A DNA stretch of 64,000 nucleotides from Micavibrio sp. UBA6139 (GTDB lineage: Bacteria > Pseudomonadota > Alphaproteobacteria > Micavibrionales > Micavibrionaceae), in contig DIVF01000059.1 in the NCBI GenBank assembly GCA_002423285.1, positions 1 through 64,000 on the forward strand, read 5' to 3'. The translations under genes were made by a program, and so were the position numbers. The notes under the pieces were generated by a model. It was not told the DNA's origin. It searched no databases and worked only from the letters and a program-made list of their open reading frames with translations. Position 1 is the first letter of the stretch; each line of letters begins with the position of its first letter. Below are positions 52,098 to 59,919 of the stretch, in pieces.

Positions 52098-52104
52098 AAA
52101 CCGC

Positions 52105-53751
52105 TTAAACGCCTTCGCGCTGCAACGCCCATTTCATCTGGGCATAGTCACTGTCCATCGGCAGGGTCAGGACGAGTTGTTTGGTTTTGCGGGGGCGGCA
52201 GCCTTCGCCCAAGTAAACCGAGTTATCCAGTTTCAGCGTTCCGCAGGAATGGGAGAAATGCCAGCCGGAGCCGCCGGGCAGACGCAGGAGCGCTTCTTGC
52301 TTGCCACGGATCAGGGAGACTTGGACGCGTGGATGCAGATGGAAACGGATGGTGGCTTCGACGGGTTTGCTGAGACCAACGGAGCAGGTCAGGGTTTCCT
52401 CGCCGCGCAGATCATGGCCCTGATCGGACAGATACAAGCGGCGGCGATGGGAGATACCGTTTAAGGGAACAAAACCATCATGCACACCATCAATCAGGCA
52501 AGCACCACCATGTTCTTCGCGGTCCACAACGACGTTGCGGGTGCGGCGGCCAAAATGGCCGTCTTTTCTGATTTCACAGGCATCGCGGTGATCGAGTGTC
52601 AAGGCGCAATGGGCGGCGGTGCCACGCAGGACTTGGCTCCACTCATTATCCAGCGGATGCGAACCGCAGGAAACAAAGATGCGTTCCTTGCCATAGGAAA
52701 ATTCAAAGGCCAGCGGTGCGGCATGGGCGCGGTCATCATGCGGCCAGACAGGGGCACGGCCCACGTCCATCATCAGCAAGCTGCGCCCGGCGGTGGCGCG
52801 TTCATAACCGCTATCGGGCAGTGATTTTAAAACACGGCCATGGGCATTGGCCAGCATTTGCACCATTTCAATCATCGCTGGATCGCCGAGTTGCGCCCCG
52901 TTGAACAATGCAAAATGGCGGTCGCTGTAGCGCATAAAGCGAAGGGCTTGTGCCATACGATCAATCGCGTGCTGCACGAAATGCGGCACAGGGTATTGCC
53001 CCGATAACAACGCGCTGCGGATGTCGATATAGATACGCATCACTTCCAGCAATTGATCTGGCGCGCGGCTGATATGTCCGCCATCGCTGAAAATCTGTTT
53101 TGATGTTTGATCATCGAGAAGATCGAGCGCTTGTTCCAGCCAGTTCTCACGCCCTTCAAACGCCAGACCGGCATAGGCCAGACCACGAATGGCATGAAGC
53201 AATGGTAAGCCCGCTAATGTACCCGGTACAGCACGTGACAAATGACGCGCCTGACGCAGCAAGGACGCCATGTAATTCGTTTGAAAAATTTCATCGGCAC
53301 TGGCGGCAAAGAAATCATGCTGTGAAATCCACACAGCGATGCGGCGGCCTGTTAAATCAGCACGCCACGACATTTCATGCCAGCTGTGATAGCGGTCAAT
53401 CCATGCGGTCACCATGGCGCGGGCCTGCACACGGCCCTGATCACCGCCCAGCGCCCGCAGATCGCGCAACCATTCAAAGGCGTGAATATGGTTCATCCAG
53501 ACATCGGAAATGCCTTTGGGTTCAAAATTACCATCACGCACCGGCAGTTGTTCACCGTGCAGTGAGAAAACGTCCTGGCACAGCCAACGCCCGCGCCCTG
53601 AATCACCCGGCCATGGGTCTGGTGGAATAACCGCCAGACGGTCTGGAATGCTGCCGCCCAAGGTCCATTGATAAAGCGATGTGCCATAGGCTGCCGCTGT
53701 GGCCTTGTGCCGCAAATGATTGAGGGCATGGATCCGCATCAGCATACTCAT
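52105..53751 (-). CDS. heparinase II/III family protein
   Basis: 548 aa. Family enzymes cut acidic polysaccharides; the substrate here is unknown. The N-terminal half is an (alpha/alpha) toroid (WMNHIHAFEWLRDLRALGGD, SRAPDQLLEVMRIYIDIRSA); the C-terminal half is a beta-sandwich (RIFVSCGSHPLDNEWSQVLR, AHCALTLDHRDACEI). The conserved active-site-like 'SDGGHISRAPDQ' and 'HCALTLD' are visible. No signal peptide. Its ATG overlaps the rpe stop as ATGA (53748-53751), an arrangement common in Alphaproteobacteria. Confidence 0.9.
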   Translation of the reverse strand: MSMLMRIHALNHLRHKATAAAYGTSLYQWTLGGSIPDRLAVIPPDPWPGDSGRGRWLCQDVFSLHGEQLPVRDGNFEPKGISDVWMNHIHAFEWLRDLRALGGDQGRVQARAMVTAWIDRYHSWHEMSWRADLTGRRIAVWISQHDFFAASADEIFQTNYMASLLRQARHLSRAVPGTLAGLPLLHAIRGLAYAGLAFEGRENWLEQALDLLDDQTSKQIFSDGGHISRAPDQLLEVMRIYIDIRSALLSGQYPVPHFVQHAIDRMAQALRFMRYSDRHFALFNGAQLGDPAMIEMVQMLANAHGRVLKSLPDSGYERATAGRSLLMMDVGRAPVWPHDDRAHAAPLAFEFSYGKERIFVSCGSHPLDNEWSQVLRGTAAHCALTLDHRDACEIRKDGHFGRRTRNVVVDREEHGGACLIDGVHDGFVPLNGISHRRRLYLSDQGHDLRGEETLTCSVGLSKPVEATIRFHLHPRVQVSLIRGKQEALLRLPGGSGWHFSHSCGTLKLDNSVYLGEGCRPRKTKQLVLTLPMDSDYAQMKWALQREGV

Positions 53752-54437
53752 GATTGACTCAGCCCTTCATTCAACAGCATTGGCCCACGTAACGCGCGAA
53801 TATTATCAGCATAGCGGTCAGCACCGCCTGTAAACACAGCCGTTCCCGCCACCAGCACATCAGCACCCGCCGCCATCGCGGACAGGGCCGTTTGCGGATT
53901 GATGCCGCCATCGACTTCCAGATCAATGGCGCGGCCTGTGGCCTGAATGCGGGCACGAACAGCGCGGATTTTATCTTCCAGTGGAATATAGGATTGTCCG
54001 CCAAAACCGGGATTGACCGTCATCACCAAAATCAGATCAACCAGATCCATTAAATGATCGAGCGTATCAACAGGTGTTGCCGGGTTCAGCGCAATGCCAG
54101 CCTTTTTGCCCAGCGCGCGAATGGTCTGCAAACTTTTGTGAACATGGGGGCCGGATTCAGGATGGATGGTGATGATATCAGCCCCGGCCTTCGCGAACCC
54201 TTCCAGATAGGGATCAGCGGGGGAGATCATCAAATGCACATCGAACACTTTCGCGCTGTGCGGGCGGATGGCTTTTACGACATTGGAACCAATGGTCAGG
54301 TTCGGGACAAAATGTCCGTCCATGACGTCGATATGAATATAATCGGCCCCGGCGGCATCAATGGCCCGTACCTCCTCACCCAGACGGGCAAAATCGGCAG
54401 ACAGAATCGACGGTGCGATGCGGACGGATTGGGGCAT
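53748..54437 (-). CDS. rpe: ribulose-phosphate 3-epimerase
   Basis: 229 aa TIM barrel. Interconverts ribulose-5-P and xylulose-5-P. IAPSILSADFARLGEEV, IHIDVMDGHFVPNLTIG, HLMISPADPYL, LVMTVNPGFGGQSYI and LEVDGGINPQTA carry the metal-binding His and Asp residues. Start at ATG 54437 (MPQSVRIAPS); the longer ORF to 54524 is not supported. Downstream heparinase-like gene is coupled. Confidence 0.96.
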   Translation of the reverse strand: MPQSVRIAPSILSADFARLGEEVRAIDAAGADYIHIDVMDGHFVPNLTIGSNVVKAIRPHSAKVFDVHLMISPADPYLEGFAKAGADIITIHPESGPHVHKSLQTIRALGKKAGIALNPATPVDTLDHLMDLVDLILVMTVNPGFGGQSYIPLEDKIRAVRARIQATGRAIDLEVDGGINPQTALSAMAAGADVLVAGTAVFTGGADRYADNIRALRGPMLLNEGLSQS

Positions 54438-54596
54438 GATTTTATTAAGGCATTGCTTTTGAAAGGAAACGTTTGAACCAGAGCGGTCCAGAGCGATTGA
54501 TATGGGGGCAAACGACGCACCCATGAATGAGCATAACAGAAAGATTCTGGCATTTCACCCCCGCATTGAGTGAACTTCACCAAGATTTAGAGAGAT

Positions 54597-55937
54597 TTAC
54601 ACCCGAACGAGTCGTGCGATATAGAACCCATCTGAGCCGCCATAGGCCGCCATCTCGCCGGGCAGGACCCGAACATCACCATCCGGGGTAATTGCGCCGT
54701 CTAAACCACCAATTTCAGCAGCAGAAATGGGTTTACGGGCCATTTTACCCTTGTTCCGGGCCAAAAACGCCTCAATTTGCCGCTCCCCTTCCGCTTTTTG
54801 CAGGGAACAGGTGCAATAAATGAGGATTCCACCCGGTGCGAGCATCAAAACAGCGTTATCCAGCATCCGGGCTTGCAGATCAGCCAGATTATTCTGGTCC
54901 TGCGGCCCTTTCAGGGCCATGACATCGGGGTGACGGCGAATGGTCCCGGTGGCGGTACAAGGCGCATCCAGCAAAATCGCCATGACCGGGTCGCGCGGCA
55001 GCCACACGGCGGCATCCGCCGTTTCGCATTTCACCTGATCTTCTAGATTGAGGCGGATCATATTTTCTTCTAAACGCTTCAGGCGTTTTGCCGAACGGTC
55101 GAGCGCCAGAACACTCGCCCCCGCCGCCGCCAGCTGCGCGGTCTTACCGCCCGGTGCCGCGCACAGATCAATCACATGCACACCGTTCAAATCGCCAAAT
55201 AATTTTGCAGGCAGGGCAGCAGATGAATCTTGCACCCACCACACACCGTCCTCAAAACCGGGCAGCTCAATCACTGACCCACCGGGCTCCCGGCGCAATG
55301 ACCCGGTTGGTAGAATTGTTGCCTCCAAGGCTTGCGCCCAGTAGTCACGCTCCGCCGGAATTTTTACCGTGATGTCGAGGGCCGCCTCCCCCAGATTGGC
55401 CAGACCAATTTCAGCGGCTGTGCGAAGCCCATAATCATCGACCCAGGATTTCAAAAGCCATTCCGGAATATTAAGGCGCGATTCATCCTGACGCGACAGC
55501 CATTCCTGCCCCTCGCGCGTGATCCGGCGCAGAATGGCATTCACAAAACCCTTCTGCCGCTGCATGCCGCGCAATTCTGCAATTTCAACGGCTGTATTCA
55601 CAGCGGCATGATCCGGCACATTCATAAAGAGAATTTGTGCCACACCCATGCGCAACAAATGGTGCAAAAGCAGTGGTTGCGGCAACGGGCGGCGATCCCC
55701 GGCTTGATAAATCAGATCATCAATCTGGCCCAGACGGCGCAAGGTTGTGGAAACCACCATACGCACAAAGCCACGATCACGCGGCGAGAGCATCGGCAAA
55801 TCGCGGCTGTCATCCAGCGCCTGATCCAACGGGACTTTCCGTGACAACACTGTTTCCAGTAACGTCAAAGCCACCTGACGCGCCAGCAGGCTGTCATCAT
55901 GGGATACATCGTCGCCGTATAGATCCGCCTGATTCAT
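54597..55937 (-). CDS. rsmB: 16S rRNA m5C methyltransferase RsmB
   Basis: 446 aa. Methylates 16S rRNA (C967 in E. coli numbering). An N-terminal NusB-like domain (LARQVALTLLETVLSRKVPL) leads into the SAM domain: VIDLCAAPGGKTAQLA, LDAPCTATGTIRRHPD (Pro-Cys) and YCTCSLQKAEGE (catalytic Cys). It is 2 bases after the chorismate mutase gene on the same strand. Confidence 0.95.
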   Translation of the reverse strand: MNQADLYGDDVSHDDSLLARQVALTLLETVLSRKVPLDQALDDSRDLPMLSPRDRGFVRMVVSTTLRRLGQIDDLIYQAGDRRPLPQPLLLHHLLRMGVAQILFMNVPDHAAVNTAVEIAELRGMQRQKGFVNAILRRITREGQEWLSRQDESRLNIPEWLLKSWVDDYGLRTAAEIGLANLGEAALDITVKIPAERDYWAQALEATILPTGSLRREPGGSVIELPGFEDGVWWVQDSSAALPAKLFGDLNGVHVIDLCAAPGGKTAQLAAAGASVLALDRSAKRLKRLEENMIRLNLEDQVKCETADAAVWLPRDPVMAILLDAPCTATGTIRRHPDVMALKGPQDQNNLADLQARMLDNAVLMLAPGGILIYCTCSLQKAEGERQIEAFLARNKGKMARKPISAAEIGGLDGAITPDGDVRVLPGEMAAYGGSDGFYIARLVRV

Positions 55938-55939
55938 TC

Positions 55940-56224
55940 TTACGCTGCTTCCCCACGTTTAATCTGTTCTTCCAATTCGCAACTATAGGCAATCAATGTC
56001 GCATAAAGCGTACGGACAATTTCAGGGTCAACGCCCTTGGACGCAGCGCGGTCGGCATTGCGTTCACGCACCTGATCGACGCGGTCCTGCAACGTGGCGG
56101 GGATGCCGTGTTCGGCCTTTAAATGCCCAACTTCACGGATAATGCCGATGCGTTCCACCAGCAGATCGACGATTTTATCATCCAGCGCGTCAATGCGCGC
56201 GCGATAAGGTTTCAAGATTTCCAT
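55940..56224 (-). CDS. chorismate mutase, AroQ type
   Basis: 94 aa, all helical. Converts chorismate to prephenate. KPYRARIDALDDKIVDLLVERIG is the first helix with Arg and Asp of AroQ; 'EVGHLKAEHGIPATLQDRVDQV' carries the Lys and the R-x-x-x active-site helix. It is a stand-alone domain, not fused to prephenate dehydratase or dehydrogenase. Directly upstream of rsmB. Confidence 0.9.
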   Translation of the reverse strand: MEILKPYRARIDALDDKIVDLLVERIGIIREVGHLKAEHGIPATLQDRVDQVRERNADRAASKGVDPEIVRTLYATLIAYSCELEEQIKRGEAA

Positions 56225-56322
56225 GATGGTCCTTTGCTGTGCGGCGATATATCGGGGGTGATCTTAAAAGGACGCGGAGATAAAAGCAAAACCCGCCATG
56301 AACCGGGTTTTTATATTTTAAA

Positions 56323-57360
56323 TCAGCAATTTAGCTCCGCCAGCCATGCCGGACCCTGCTGGACCAGGGTATTGATAACATCCTTATGCGCCAGGGTGTT
56401 CTTTTCAAAGACACTGAACTGCACCCCCGAATGGGCGGCAACTTTTTGAATAAAGCCGGCTTCGTCTGCAGAACTGGCGTTAAAACTTTCATCGCTTAAA
56501 TTAACAAGCGTCACGCTTCGCGCGAAAAACGGCTTGGCCCCCTGCGGGAGTGCTGACACATCTTCACCGTAACAAGTGAGGACGGGAATAGTAGCCACCC
56601 CAGCATCTTCAAAAATTGCAGCTAGGCTGTGCTGAGATGCACACCCATCACCACGAAAACCATAGACATGGTCGGCCCCGCAATGATGGACATAGATTGT
56701 GGCGCCAGAATCTTGAATATGCTTCATGGTGTTTTGCACCATCACGACATTACGCAAGGCCAAACCCATATTTGATGCCGCCGGAATTATATCTGTGGGA
56801 ATCCCGCGTGGTGCACATTGTTCAATAATGGCGCGGGTTAACGGGTCATGGTCATTCAGCGTCATCGTGTCATAATTCATCGCCGCATCGTTGAAGCGCG
56901 TGGAAAGCGCCTTGTCGCGGCAGAAATTAAAAAACGTGTCGCTGGTGACAGGTGCGTTTTCCAAGGTCAGGGCAGCCAGTGATAGCGTCAACCCCCGCTG
57001 CCCATCGAAATCATTTCGTATGAGGGCAGGATAATCTGCCGGGGTAACTTTAAACCCAGAGGATTCCAGCAAGGTGCCAAAACCATCATGGGGATATTCA
57101 AGACCGCAGGCAATTTTGGAATTTGGATCCTGTGACAGGGTGTCCAGCAGCATGGCCTGCAATAGCTTCGTCACCGGGCGCATGTGGTATTCGCCAAGCA
57201 GTATGACGACAGGCTGGCCTGATCTTAAGTTACGGCTGACAGCCTCAACCCGGGCCAGAATATGGTCATGGGCCGGGCGCAGGTCTAATGGGTCCGCGAC
57301 GCAATCCACCACCACCCCACCCGATTCCCGTACATCATCCAGCGTCATGACATTTTCCAT
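56323..57360 (-). CDS. unknown protein with ChaN/EreA-like GExH motif
   Basis: 345 aa, not firmly recognised. PVVILLGEYHMRPVTKLLQAM has the strand-GExH motif of ChaN, EreA and TIKI/TraB-like folds. Later KIACGLEYPHDGFGTLLESS and IYVHHCGADHVYGF add Glu and His residues that might build a metal or catalytic site, as in erythromycin-esterase-like proteins. No signal peptide or membrane helix. It might be an esterase, a haem binder, or a secreted effector; evidence is by eye. Confidence 0.65.
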   Translation of the reverse strand: MENVMTLDDVRESGGVVVDCVADPLDLRPAHDHILARVEAVSRNLRSGQPVVILLGEYHMRPVTKLLQAMLLDTLSQDPNSKIACGLEYPHDGFGTLLESSGFKVTPADYPALIRNDFDGQRGLTLSLAALTLENAPVTSDTFFNFCRDKALSTRFNDAAMNYDTMTLNDHDPLTRAIIEQCAPRGIPTDIIPAASNMGLALRNVVMVQNTMKHIQDSGATIYVHHCGADHVYGFRGDGCASQHSLAAIFEDAGVATIPVLTCYGEDVSALPQGAKPFFARSVTLVNLSDESFNASSADEAGFIQKVAAHSGVQFSVFEKNTLAHKDVINTLVQQGPAWLAELNC

Positions 57361-57458
57361 ACGTCAAATTCCCATAATGCGCATTACAATGTCAAGGAAT
57401 TGAAAAGAAAACGAATTTTTTCTTTTCAAAGGGACCACAAATCTCCATATTACGCCCC

Positions 57459-57644
57459 ATGTCCAAACCAGACCCAAAAGCCAATCAAGAAGCCACCCAC
57501 CAAGTGGCGACCGTTGAGATTCCACCCCCCGATAACCCATCGGGTGCGAAGACACCATTGCCGCCGGAATTCGGCGGGCGCAAGGGGCCAGAGGCCACGC
57601 GCTATGGTGACTGGGAAAATGATGGCAAATGCGTGGATTTCTAA
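57459..57644 (+). CDS. DUF1674 / SDHAF4-like protein
   Basis: 61 aa. A short disordered, Pro-rich first half ends in PPEFGGRKGPEATRYGDWEN and DGKCVDF, the hallmark of DUF1674, the bacterial relative of SDHAF4, which assists assembly of the flavoprotein subunit of succinate dehydrogenase. Stands alone upstream of bipA. Confidence 0.9.
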   Translation: MSKPDPKANQEATHQVATVEIPPPDNPSGAKTPLPPEFGGRKGPEATRYGDWENDGKCVDF

Positions 57645-57746
57645 CGCTTTAGACCGCATTGCATCACTATTTTCTGGCTATTTACCGGGGTTTCTTGTAC
57701 TAGAAACCCAAATTTCAACCCTTTTTAGATTGATTGTGTATTCCAT

Positions 57747-59594
57747 ATGGCTGTCGAGAACCTTCGTAACATTGCAATTATTGCCCACGTTGACCATGGC
57801 AAAACAACCCTGGTCGATACCATCCTGCAACAATCCGGGACTTTCCGCGAAAACCAGCAAATGGTTGAACGCGCGATGGACTCCAACGATCTTGAAAAAG
57901 AACGCGGCATTACCATTCTGGCGAAATGTACCGCCGTTCAGTGGAAAGATTACCGCGTCAACGTCATCGACACCCCCGGCCACGCCGATTTCGGTGGTGA
58001 AGTTGAGCGGATCATGAACATGGCGGATGGCGTTTTGCTGCTGGTCGATTCTGCAGAATCCGTTCTGCCGCAAACCAAATTCGTTCTGGGCAAAGCCCTG
58101 AAAAAAGGCCTGCGCCCGATTGTTGTCATCAACAAGATCGACCGTCATGACGCCCGCCCGGACGAAGTTCTGGATGAGGTTTTTGACCTGTTCGTGTCCC
58201 TGGATGCCAATGACGAACAGCTGGACTTCCCGGTTGTTTACGCATCGGGCCGTGATGGCTGGGCCGCCCTGTCCCTTGATGATCCACGCGAAAGCCTGGC
58301 CCCATTGATGGATCTGGTTGTATCCCACGTTCCAGCACCGGGCCTGGACCCAGACGCACCATTCACAATGCTGGCAACGCTTTTGGACCGTGACCCCTAT
58401 CTGGGCCGCGTTCTGACAGGCCGCGTTACATCAGGCCGCGCCAAGATCAACATGGCTGTAAAAGCCATCAACCTTGACGGCAAACAAATTGAAAACTTCC
58501 GCCTGACCAAATTGCTATCCTATAAAGGTCTGCAACGCGTTCCAGTGGATATCGTTGAAGCAGGCGACATTATCTGTGTTGCCGGTATGGTGAACACATC
58601 GGTGGCCGATACCATCTGCGATCTGTCCGTAACAGAGCCAGTGAAATCCACCCCGGTTGATCCGCCGACAATGTCCATCACCATCACCGTGAACGATTCA
58701 CCTTATGCTGGTACGGAAGGCAAAAAGCTGACCTCCACCATGATCCGCGAGCGTCTGTTCACCGAAGGCGAAACAAACGTTGCGATCCGCGTGACCGAAT
58801 CCGCGAACCGCGATGCGTTTGAAGTGGCTGGCCGTGGCGAATTGCAATTGGGCGTTCTGATTGAAAACATGCGCCGTGAAGGGTTCGAACTCTCCGTATC
58901 CCGCCCACGCGTTCTGTACAAAAAGGACGAAGAAGGCAATACGCTGGAACCATACGAAGAAGTGTTCTGCGACGTGGATGAGGAATATACCGGCGTGGTC
59001 GTTGATAAAATGACCCAGCGTAAGGCTGAAATGACCGATATGCGTCCATCCGGTGCCGGCAAGACCCGTATCACGTTCAAAGCCCCGTCCCGTGGCCTGA
59101 TCGGCTATCAGGGCCAGTTCCTGACCGATACACGCGGCACAGGCGTTATGAACCGCCTGTTCCACTCCTACGGCCCATACAAGGGCGATATGCAGGGCCG
59201 TCACTACGGTGCTCTGATCTCCACCGATAAGGGTGATGCCGTCGCCTATGCGATCTTCAACCTGCAAGACCGTGGCACCATGTTCATTGGTTCTGGCGAC
59301 CGCGTCTATCAAGGCATGATCGTTGGTGAAAACAGCCGTGATAACGATCTGGACATTAACGTTCTGAAAGCCAAACAGCTGACAAACGTTCGTGCATCAG
59401 GCAAGGACGAGGCCACAACACTGGTCCCGCCACGCAAGATGAGCCTGGAAGACATGATCGCCTATATCAACGACGACGAGCTGGTCGAAGTGACACCGAA
59501 ATCCTTGCGCCTGCGTAAGAAGCATCTGTCACCAAACGAGCGCGAACTGGCCAAGAAAAAAGTCAACAAGGAAAAGGAAATGGGCGTAGCCTAA
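57747..59594 (+). CDS. typA: ribosome-associated GTPase BipA/TypA
   Basis: 615 aa. EF-G-like GTPase acting on ribosome assembly and stress adaptation. G motifs: IIAHVDHGKTTLVD, KERGITI, NVIDTPGHADFGGEVERI and VVINKIDRHDARPDEV. The C-terminal BipA-specific region has RPSGAGKTRITFKAPSRGLI and 'KPKSLRLRKKHLSPNERELA'-like text (EVTPKSLRLRKKHLS). A terminator follows. Confidence 0.97.
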   Translation: MAVENLRNIAIIAHVDHGKTTLVDTILQQSGTFRENQQMVERAMDSNDLEKERGITILAKCTAVQWKDYRVNVIDTPGHADFGGEVERIMNMADGVLLLVDSAESVLPQTKFVLGKALKKGLRPIVVINKIDRHDARPDEVLDEVFDLFVSLDANDEQLDFPVVYASGRDGWAALSLDDPRESLAPLMDLVVSHVPAPGLDPDAPFTMLATLLDRDPYLGRVLTGRVTSGRAKINMAVKAINLDGKQIENFRLTKLLSYKGLQRVPVDIVEAGDIICVAGMVNTSVADTICDLSVTEPVKSTPVDPPTMSITITVNDSPYAGTEGKKLTSTMIRERLFTEGETNVAIRVTESANRDAFEVAGRGELQLGVLIENMRREGFELSVSRPRVLYKKDEEGNTLEPYEEVFCDVDEEYTGVVVDKMTQRKAEMTDMRPSGAGKTRITFKAPSRGLIGYQGQFLTDTRGTGVMNRLFHSYGPYKGDMQGRHYGALISTDKGDAVAYAIFNLQDRGTMFIGSGDRVYQGMIVGENSRDNDLDINVLKAKQLTNVRASGKDEATTLVPPRKMSLEDMIAYINDDELVEVTPKSLRLRKKHLSPNERELAKKKVNKEKEMGVA

Positions 59595-59621
59595 TCCTTC
59601 CACCCTTCTAAACCATTCATA

Positions 59622-59652
59622 AACCCGGGGCCTTTAGCGCCCCGGGTTTTTT
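59622..59652 (+). terminator. bipA terminator
   Basis: Stem AACCCGGGGC with GCCCCGGGTT, 7-base loop, then TTTT, 28 bases after the stop. Confidence 0.93.
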
Positions 59653-59680
59653 ATTGCCCGTAATGGATCAGAGTAAAGAC

Positions 59681-59712
59681 CTAAGGGGGCATTGCCCCCT
59701 TAGAAACCCCGT
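59681..59712. repeat. palindromic intergenic repeat, copy g
   Basis: Core CTAAGGGGGC-ATT-GCCCCCTTAG. Confidence 0.85.
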
Positions 59713-59766
59713 GCCTTTTGCCCAGCCCTATGCGCAAGACAGCCCAGCAGGGTGTTAACATCGCGT

Positions 59767-59837
59767 TCGCCTATTACCTGCGGCGCAAGGGCAAGCATAC
59801 GGGCTTCAAGGGGGCAATCGCCCCCTTAAAGCCTTCC
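59767..59837. repeat. palindromic repeat, copy h, with coding-like arm
   Basis: Hairpin AAGGGGGCAATCGCCCCCTT preceded by GCCTATTACCTGCGGCGCAA, the arm shared with copy f; in frame it would read AYYLRRKGKHTGFKG. Confidence 0.78.
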
Positions 59838-59864
59838 GATCCTTTCCCCCTGATTTTGAACAAG

Positions 59865-59900
59865 AAAAAGCCGGAGTGGGGTAAACCGCTCCGGCTTTTT
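59865..59900 (-). terminator. helicase terminator (bidirectional)
   Basis: A perfect 12-bp stem, AAAAAGCCGGAG with CTCCGGCTTTTT, 12-base loop, T/A runs on both sides, 20 bases past the helicase stop. Confidence 0.92.
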
Positions 59901-59919
59901 GGATGTCTTTGTTTAGTTC

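Larger units (their letters stand above)
59595..59919. other. bipA / helicase convergent intergenic region
   Basis: 325 bases holding the bipA terminator, palindromic repeats g and h, and the helicase terminator. An 85-codon ORF here (59718-59975) was rejected. Confidence 0.7.

Noticed and set aside
52024..52464. 146-aa plus-strand ORF
   Set aside because: Overlaps the heparinase-like gene in antisense; only the first part (repeat arm) is of interest.
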